The notes below the pieces were generated by a model. It did no database searches, was not told the origin of the DNA, and saw nothing but the letters and a program-made list of their open reading frames with translations. 64,000 bases of DNA, from contig JAMSLZ010000018.1 of NCBI GenBank assembly GCA_026027325.1, positions 539,247 through 603,246 on the forward strand, written 5' to 3'. The translations under genes were made by a program, and so were the position numbers. The DNA is from Actinomucor elegans (Eukaryota; Mucoromycota; Mucoromycetes; Mucorales; Mucoraceae). The first letter of the stretch is position 1, and each line of letters begins with the position of its first letter. Of the stretch, positions 55,747 to 64,000 are shown piece by piece.

Positions 55747-57510
55747 ATGACCTCTACTTTTCTTGATGTTTCTACTGCCAATGCTGTCTTGAAAGAGTAC
55801 GGCCGTCGTGATGGTCTTTCAGTTGAAGGCTTGATGGATGAACAATTAAGTGGTGGCTTGACCTACAATGATTTCTTGATCTTGCCTGGCTTCATTGATT
55901 TCGCTGCTGAGAAGGCTTCTTGGAATCCAAGATCACCAAGAAGATCTCTCTCAAGACTCCTTTCTTGTCTTCTCCTATGGATACTGTTACCGAAGCCGAG
56001 ATGGCTATCTCCATGGCAGTAAGTACTATAAAGTTTGTATTGAGTGGAAAGGGAGAGAGTAAAGCTAAGAGTTTTGTCTACTTAGCTTTTGGGTGGTATT
56101 GGTATTATTCACCATAACTGTTCCGCTGAGGAGCAAGCCAACATGGTTCGTACCGTCAAGAAGTTCGAGAATGGTTTCATTAATGATCCCGTTGTCTTGT
56201 CTCCCGAGAACACTGTTGGCGATGTTAGAGAAATCAAGGAAAAGTCTGGTTTCTGTGGTGTCCCCGTTACTGGTAAGTCAATTGAGAAGAGAAGGGTTGC
56301 GTATAGTTTATACGCGTGAATATGCAAAACAAGAGGGGTGTCAAGGGACATATGAAGTTGCTTACACAAACTTCTTTTGTTAATAGAAAACGGCAAGTTG
56401 CACAGCAAGTTAGTTGGTATTGTTACTGCTCGTGATATCCAATTCCACAGTGATGACTCTACTCCTCTCAAGGACGTTATGACTACTGATCTCGTTGTTG
56501 GTCAAGAAGGTATCACTTTGGCTCAAGCCAACGATATCTTGTGCTCTTCTAAGAAGGGTAAGCTTCCCATTGTCAATGCTGACGGTGCCCTCGTTGCTCT
56601 CTTGTCTCGCTCTGATCTCCTCAAGAACCAAAACTACCCTAACGCCTCCAAGGTCGACAAGTCCAAGCAACTCCTCGTTGGTGCTGCTATTGGTACTCGT
56701 CCTGATGACAAGGAGCGTCTTGCTCTTCTCGTCGAAGCCGGTCTTGACGTCGTTGTTCTCGACTCTTCTCAAGGTAACTCTGTCTATCAAATCGAAATGA
56801 TCCAATGGACCAAGAAAACCTTCCCTGAATTGGAAGTGATCGCTGGTAACGTTGTTACCCGTGAGCAAGCTGCCAACTTGATCGAAGCTGGTGCTGATGG
56901 TCTTCGTATTGGTATGGGTTCTGGTTCCATCTGTATTACTCAAGAAGTTATGGCCTGTGGTCGTCCTCAAGCTACTGCTGTCTACCGTGTCTCTGAATTC
57001 GCTCGTCGTTTCGGTGTCCCTACCATTGCTGATGGTGGTGTTGGTAACGTTGGTCACATTGTCAAGGCTTTGGCTTTGGGTGCTAGTGCTGTTATGATGG
57101 GTGGTCTCCTTGCTGGTACTACTGAAACTCCTGGTGAATACTTCTATCACGAAGGTCAACGTCTCAAGCGTTACCGTGGTATGGGTTCCATTGATGCCAT
57201 GAGCCAAAAGTCTGGTGGTAAGGACGGTAATGCTGCTACAAAGCGTTACTTCTCCGAAGGCGATGCCGTCAAGGTTGCCCAAGGTGTCGTTGGTAACGTC
57301 GTCGACAAGGGTTCTGTTCGCAAGTTCATTCATTACCTTGTTACTGGTGTCCAACACTCTCTTCAAGATATTGGTTATAGCAGCGTCGTTTCCATGAAGC
57401 AAGCTGTTTATGATGGTAATGTTCGTTTCGAAAAGAGAACTGCTGCTGCTCAAATGGAAGGTGGCGTTCACGGCCTCCACTCTTTCGAGAAGAAGCTTTT
57501 CTCTTCTTAA
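55747..57510 (+). CDS. IMD: Inosine-5'-monophosphate dehydrogenase (one frameshift)
   Basis: Three exons (55747-56018, 56086-56272, 56387-57510) give about 527 residues if the reading frame is followed across a one-base discrepancy. Conserved parts include [29 protein letters not shown], a CBS pair near 56180-56620, [20 protein letters not shown] with the catalytic Cys, [20 protein letters not shown] and the flap around RYFSE. The enzyme converts IMP to XMP, the committed step of GTP synthesis. Codon use is strongly biased (many -TC and -CC third positions), as in a highly expressed gene. Near 55918-55922 the frame slips by one: family-like sequence continues only one frame over, so one base seems missing (see findings). 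Confidence 0.9.
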
Positions 57511-58037
57511 ATCAATTCATTATATATATCATTTTATTTGCTTATACATGTATAACATTTCATTATTACTTCACACCTTTCACATCCATAATTAGATGAC
57601 ATCCTTTTTATTTAAATAAAGAACAATTGTACATTCTGTCAGACTCAAATTCAAAAAGTATGTTTTGAAAGAACCATCGCACCTTGAAAACTTTAAAAAC
57701 CAGAGTTCATGCGACTCTGACTATGACTGCATCGAACAAAGGTTCCTTTACTAGAAATAATTCCAGTGGCTAAAGGAAGTCTTGAATGATCTTCACACTG
57801 TTTTTTTTATCGTCATTTGAATAATATAAGCAACGTTTTAAAGACATGATAGTTGTATTTTAAAGCATTGCTGATTGTTTGGAATTTGTTATCACGTAAA
57901 AACGCGACAAAGTATAACCACACATTTCTAAAGAATCAAACAATTGATAGTTCGAAATTACTATATTATAGCAAATGATTCTTATATATATGTATTATAT
58001 AATAAAAGTATGTTACTGCAATGCAATTGCATAAGCT
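57511..58037. other. Convergent spacer between IMPDH and ATR
   Basis: About 530 bp of AT-rich 3' flanking DNA between two converging genes. No gene or RNA was recognised. Confidence 0.6.
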
Positions 58038-61000
58038 TTAGATGTAAGCCGCCCATCCTAGTATACATTGTGTTAGTACATTGCAGACGGTGCTGAACAA
58101 TTGTTTTACCTGGATAAAGCTGGGCGAGATTAGCTTTACTAGTTGCTTTATCTATTAACATATTCACAGTATCCTTCACCTCAGAAGAGTTGATAGTAAC
58201 CTTTTCTCTAAGACTAGGCATAATATGCTTTGTAGCGCTGCGAGAAGGGCGGGCTAATGCTCGTCTAGGCTAAAATAATACAAAACGTCAATATAGCTTA
58301 CTCTCAAATCGATCATCTAGTTTCTCTTACGTTTTCTGAATATTCTTTCTCATTAATGTAAGTTTGAAAAACACTGATAAGTGAATCCTTGTTTGACAAA
58401 AGAACACTAAGGGTTATCTCGCATGTATGTTGAAATAGGCCCTTATAACCAAGCACACCCATTGCTCCAACAAGATTGTGCGTGAGTCTGAAAGGAACGC
58501 ATTCTGGAACCGGAAGGTCACGGCCGGAATCAAACAGCATATTCAAATCTACGTGTACACAATCGCCATTGGTGCTATCAAACGTAACATTCTCAGCATG
58601 TCTATCACCAAGTCTGCAAGCAAAAAAAAAAAGCATAAGAAAGAATGTGGGCATACCTAGACTATAACTTCTTACCCAACAATATGTCCCACAATCGACA
58701 TAACGGCAAGAGTTTTGACATATCTAGTACGACTATTAAGCCATTGATTTGGTTCAGGGAATGTGTCCAAGAACCACTTATAAAATACGGATGGACATCT
58801 GATAAGAAGAATGAGTATCAACCATTTGATTTCAAAAATCCAAGTTCAACTCACCGAGGTAAAATTGATTCTTCAAAGAATTTTGTTCTTTCATGGCCAA
58901 GACTGAGCCTTTTATAGGCGCTATTGTATCTAACTTGCTGATCCTGTAGACAAGTTTTATTAATGCTATTGAAAAAAAAAGGGAAATGCTTTTTTTTTAT
59001 CACTTACGTGAACTGAATCGTTGCCGCTAGCGACCCAAATATCATTCACCACGCCCTTTAAGGGCACTAGATTATCGATCCACTCAATTAAACCCCAAGC
59101 CGGGCCTAACGGAATAACAGCATATGTTCTTATATCTATAGCCATATTAGTTTTCTTATACATATCGCTCTATTTCATGCAAACCATACATAAACCAATG
59201 TCTCGAGATTCTTTGTTTCTCTTGAGAAAAGAATTAATCATATGATTGAATTCCATAACACGAGCATCTTTGCGCATATCATCTACGCTTTAACCAAGAA
59301 TCGATACGTTTTCCCGTCAGAACCGACAATAGAGATGCGCTTAGGTCTTTGTAAGGACCTCATAACGACTACGTTTTTTTCAAAACCTACAAAAAAAAAA
59401 AATGATTTGCCTTTGATGACAAGACCTGCTATGGAATATACTTACGCTTTATCTTTGGAAAGTCTTCTCGAAAAGGTTTGTATACGGCGTTGGTCCTAAT
59501 GATTTCAGGAACTGAAGGTAATAAAATATTTTCTTTGGGCAAAAACAGTTCAAGGTCTCTCAAGTTATACAGAGCGCTTAATTCACTTTCAGTAGATAAA
59601 TCACAAGAATCTTCTTGAGGGTCAACAGTGAAGCTTGATAGCGCGTGAAGTGCTGCTTTTAATGTGGTAGCTTGCTACAATAAATACTTTAGTAGGCAAA
59701 CAATAGAAGTATTCATATTACAAAAATGATTTACCTTGATAATTGTAGGGATAATCGAGTTTGAATTCTTGGCCTTGTCAAATGAAGATTATGTTAGTAC
59801 TCTGCTAGTGCATGTGTTAAAAGCCACTTACCATTGCTTTGTCGAGGATCATTTGGATGGAACGTGATACTTGGGCGTTAAAGGATCCATTTGGCCAATC
59901 ATCAACCAAATAGTGTTTCTTGGATATTCGGCAAAGACTCTTCCAACGATATTACGAATGTGATTTGCTACAGTTTCATTATCAGTAGAGAGATGAGAAT
60001 CAGTCTCGTCAAGAATAAAATCCACTATGAATAAACGAGAAGATGGAGTTAATTTGTGGAATAGACTGATTTAAATAAGAGGTATCATTACCTGATGGGT
60101 TGGTATACGGTCCGATAGCATCGTCTATTAATCCTGGGCAAGCGGTCGGCATACTTTTGATTGGTTTTACTCAAGGATGGTGCTTTGAAAATAAAGGGAT
60201 TGGCAATCATGAATAAACAAAGTAAAATAGAATAGTACACTTACAGTTGCGCCTCAGCTTCCTTTTGCAATTTCACAAATTCAAACCATGTATTGATAAA
60301 CGTAGACATTGAACTATAGTAGTACTTGGATCCAGTGTACAGAGCTTTGACTGAAGTTCTTATAAGATAGTCCATGACTCGTAATCTTTTAAAATTAGTT
60401 TAGCCATTGTGTTATCCAAATCAAAATCAATTCATTTACCTATTTTCATCTACTGTATGTTGAGGACGGAACACATTGCTAAAGTAGGTAATGCTATTAT
60501 GATAGGCTTTTTCCAACCTAAAACAGAAAAAAGAATTGGTACCAAGTCAATCATGTACATTGCCTACATTACTTTTCGGGCTCTGTTATCTTCATAGCAT
60601 GTTGCAAATATCCACGCAATTTGGGTCCTGGTATTTCATCCCCCTTCAATTTCATATCTTCTTGATAAATTCGCGTTACTAACATAGCCTCCTATATCAA
60701 ATGTGAGCTTAAACTTATATTTTGAATGCATAATCTGATCGTACCGAAGGCTTAATTGTTCGTTCTTGTATTTTGTTTCCAGAATGCCCAATGCTAAATC
60801 TTTAAATCCGCTTTTCCATAGCAGCTTTGCTTTTCACGTAAAAGAGGCCTCACCTAGATAGATTGCATTTTCAAGAGCACTGAGAGCCAGAGCCATCTTC
60901 CCAGCTTTTCTATAGGCTTTGGAAATGTCTTGCCACAGTTTTGATTCGTATTTTTTCAAATGAGCACTTTGCCTAAAGAACAAGATCATTAAGAACCATC

Positions 61001-64000
61001 ACTCATTTAATACTTTTTCCAATATTCTAGATACCTGATATCAAAGAAAGCGGCTTTTCTTAGCTGTAGTAAGTTGAGTTCGTATTGAGAACTAGGTATA
61101 AGCAGTTGCTTCTACGTTTCCATTCTTTCTGAAGGTGATTGAATTTTGTCTGGATCACTTGAATTCCAAATCTTTTGTGCCTCTTCAATCTCATTTAGCA
61201 TTTGCAAATTAAACAATTGAGGGTAGGCTTCTATAGGAGTGAGCAGCACTCATAGTCATTTGCTTTATGATAGTATGTCTTGATTCTTCTAATAGACATG
61301 CGACATCGATATCGTTGCTTTTCATTGCACTGTTCAGGGTACAGCCTATCAATGCTTGAATATCTCTCTGGATTGGCGAATTGGCAGCATTAGTCACAGT
61401 ATTCCAATCCTTGATACGCCATGCAGTCGATTCTGAAGAATTAAGTTGAGGTTGCCATTTGGGCGCTATATCCAGTAGTTTGTTTGCCGCGTAGATAAGG
61501 TTTCCTATACAATCAAAAGCCTATCATGAATTTAAGTCCTATCTGGTGTACATTTGTTACATACCGTAGTTGCCCGATTTCTTGAAGCAATCCATATAGC
61601 CCATGCAAGCGGATAGTCAGATGGATCTCGAGCGAGCTTGGTTTCATAAAGCTTCTGCCATTTCCCATTGACCTACAGCCTCATATCTGACTATTTCTTG
61701 TTCTTGAGTCAACACATTCGTATAGATATAAGCAGCACTTCCAAGTCAACAGGATCATCGATCTGAATAAAGATTTGTCGCAGATAGTCTAAGATATCAT
61801 CGTCCTCTTGCAAGTCAATTGTTTTCTTTTATGTAAGTCTCAAACTGCATTAATGCTTGTGGATATGTTTTCGTATAAGCAGCGATACCCATGATCTTGT
61901 TGGGAATCATCTTTAAAAATTCCTCACGCGATCCGCTTGGCTTTTTTTCTCCAGATCATTTGGTCCAATGCGCGTCAAAAATTTGCGGCAATACTCTGTG
62001 ATGGCCACTACTACCTGTAGTGCATGATTAATATGACTGCGAGCTGGATTAGTATCGGGATCAGCATTGGTATTCAATACAGATATGATTTCTTCAACGA
62101 TATTTCTGGTATCGTCCGGGAGCCAGATAGAATAATGTGAAGAACAAGATAAGGCATTAAATGGATAGTCACGCCCAGAATCCTGCATTCGCTAATGGGG
62201 ATGCACGCAGCGAAATACTCTTTGGCCGGAGAATGAGCATCATGCGTCATTTGACAGTACCAACCATGAACCCAGTCCTCAAATGTTTTGGTTCGAGAAA
62301 AGATAGGGTAAGATCCACGGTATTCTGCCATAGAAATATGATAATGCGATTGGAGGAAAGGCATAAGGAACTCTTGTGTCCATTTAGGAAGCCTTCGCCA
62401 GTGGTGATATACCGATATTTTAGGGCTATTTCGCTTCAATTCTGCCAGCGGCTCGAAGCCAGCTTTTAATAGCGTTTGGATCGAGTATTCAAAAGATTGG
62501 CGTACTTCATCGTCTCGAACGGTATTATATGCTGGATAGATATGGCTGATGATCACATCGCAAATAAAGGCTACATTTTCGTCCAGACGCCCGAAGTTAT
62601 TCATTATGAATACGGTATCATCAATAATGCGTACATTAACGAGGCCTGGATCAATGGCCCAGTTTACCTAAACATGCTGATGTAAGGTATGAGATTTCTT
62701 GATGGCTGGCGTACTTTGGAGTAAATGAAGAAGTCTAGAGTAAAGATCACCTGTAAAGGTTCGCAGTCAACACTCACTTCCAAAAGCTCTTTGAGTTTTT
62801 CAATCCCAACTGCACTTGAATTGTATCAGCATTGAAAAGCTAATAATGATTTGTTTCATCATATAATTTCTCTGAGCTGTAGTCGATCGTTTTAGCTTCT
62901 TCTCATTGATATAGATCTTGATTTTCTCTAGTTCTTCAAAATTTGGAAGTGTGGGCAAGTCAGTGCATTGGATAGGCTCTAGCGATAGATCTTTCATGAG
63001 AAGTTTCCTAATATCGGCAACTTTTATACGATCAACGGGCGCTACTACAGAAATCAAATGACTAAGGCCTTGCGTAATTCCGTTCAAATGCGTTTCAAAG
63101 AATCAGAGTTCATCAACGAGATAAAATGCTCCCATAAACGAAGAGCTTCAAGTTGCATGCCAGGTAACTCGCTAATGATTCGAACGTGTTCATTAACTAA
63201 CAACAAGTATACTGTAAGTCCTATTCTCATCATGTTCATTTGTAATATACTTTACATAGACAGATCGCTTATTTTGACTTCAATACGTCATGACCTCATC
63301 AGTGCAGCTAAGGCATAGGGGTTTGAGGATGCTGACCTGATTTCTTTTGTCTGAAAGAAATTTGGAGATCTTCTCCAGATAGCAATAAAGTAATTAGAGA
63401 TGTACTCGGCCAGTTGCTCTTTGGGATGACGCGTCAGTCGTTATATTGAAAGTGCTTCCAATGCTTTATATTTGCAATCAGGAACGCCCAAGTCATAGCC
63501 AGTATAGGTACAATTCGGGCAGAACCGTCGCGAGCTAAGTCTTTCACTTCTTATCGTGAACTGTTGCAATCTTTTAGTTCCATAAGCCAGGATAGAAGGA
63601 TCCTCTTGCATATATAAGGATACAAGAATCATGCACATTTTGACAAAGATATTCAGTGGACACCTCTAAAGATTGAGCGATAGCATTAATAGCTTCATCT
63701 GCTTGAATCACAGCATATGGTATAGCATATTGCAAGTAGACTCTGATGTACTGAGGAATTTCATAGTCGAAAAGATTGATTATACTTTCAGCAAAGCTCG
63801 GATCAATAGGCATGCGCACCACGAACTCTGTTAGTTCTTTCTCTTTTGGCTGACAAAGGATGGAAATGTCATCGCGTTTCGCTATTTCATTCAACTGGAA
63901 ACCAAATAGTTTATAAATTCACTTTTAATTAGATGGATGTCTTACCTTTGATAAGAGATCATCAGCACGATCATCTTTTGTTTGCAAAGATATAATTCTT
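58038..64000 (-). CDS. MEC1: Mec1/ATR-family checkpoint kinase, 3' part (5' end outside the window, frameshifted)
   Basis: Many exons on the minus strand, open at the window edge. The last three exons are 58613-58331, 58269-58110 and 58057-58038. The catalytic region is clear: SLQRPKRISIVGSDGKTYRF, DIRTYAVIPLG, YVKTLAVMSIVGHIV then GLGDRHAENV, and VHVDLNMLFD (most relatives have DFN, here DLN). VPFRLTHNLVGAMGV and HTCEITLSVL point to ATR/Mec1 rather than Tel1. The final FATC motif is LAQLYPGWAAYI. Upstream lies a helical FAT/UME-like region. The kinase signals DNA damage and replication stress. The frame is broken by single-base discrepancies near 59284, 62116, 62815, 63497 and 63648 and an in-frame TAG near 61109, so it is either a decaying copy or sequence with errors. 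Confidence 0.82.

Noticed and set aside
56410..57480. 356-codon open frame antisense to IMPDH
   Set aside because: It mirrors the strongly biased codon use of IMPDH, has Thr/Asn/Ser-rich composition and no motifs; the sense strand encodes a clear enzyme.
1..64000. CRISPR arrays, operons, bacterial insertion sequences or phage genes
   Set aside because: None seen; direct repeats are explained by LTRs, the 39-bp array and the dispersed family, and the DNA is eukaryotic with spliceosomal introns.

Overview
The window looks like nuclear DNA of a filamentous fungus, most likely of the order Mucorales. It is AT-rich, its genes carry many short GT-AG introns (about 43-114 bp), and it has eukaryotic tRNAs. 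I cannot name the species. Exon joins were worked out by hand from splice signals, frame continuity and family motifs; apart from the two genes flagged below, every gene model closes in a single reading frame.

Layout. 0-16.2 kb: an HSL-type alpha/beta hydrolase, a tRNA-Ile(AAT), 3 kb of gene-poor DNA, an IML2/TTC39-family gene, a peroxisomal SCP-x-type thiolase (C-terminal AKL), a Sel1-repeat protein, a G-protein alpha subunit with a 6-nt microexon, and RRP7. 16.2-18 kb: a DnaJ/DnaJ-X protein. 18-20.5 kb: gene-free. 20.5-26 kb: tRNA-Asn(GTT), followed 59 bp later by an intact Ty3/gypsy LTR retrotransposon with 154-bp LTRs that look identical by eye and one 1605-codon gag-pol ORF. 26-28 kb: gene-free, with possible relics. 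28-36 kb: a CTK1/CDK12-type kinase, mitochondrial aconitase and a one-HKD phospholipase D. 36-40.7 kb: three paralogous small secreted proteins sharing an eight-cysteine pattern, and a Kre9/Knh1-like surface protein. 40.97-46.21 kb: an apparently complete CACTA (EnSpm/Plavaka-like) DNA transposon with CACTATGGG termini, a 3-bp target duplication, a six-exon 930-aa transposase, a divergent second gene and a six-copy 39-bp subterminal array. 46.9-52.7 kb: a bHLH transcription factor, a disordered 495-aa protein, CSN7 of the COP9 signalosome and a SAM methyltransferase. 52.8-55.7 kb: gene-poor. 55.7-64 kb: IMP dehydrogenase and the 3' part of a Mec1/ATR checkpoint kinase.

Points of interest. (1) The CACTA element sits between the Kre9-like gene and the bHLH gene and appears structurally autonomous. 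(2) The three secreted cysteine-rich genes are a local family I cannot name, and two share promoter sequence. (3) The gypsy element lies beside a tRNA gene and looks very young. (4) A family of about 70-bp dispersed repeats recurs at least ten times in the gene-poor stretches. (5) IMPDH and ATR carry single-base frameshifts, one in IMPDH and at least five in ATR, whereas none was found in the genes of the first 53 kb. This suggests either falling consensus quality towards one end or gene decay.

Genes are not in operons. They are a mix of housekeeping functions (TCA cycle, purine synthesis, rRNA processing, CTD phosphorylation, DNA damage signalling, peroxisomal beta-oxidation, signalling) interrupted by mobile elements.
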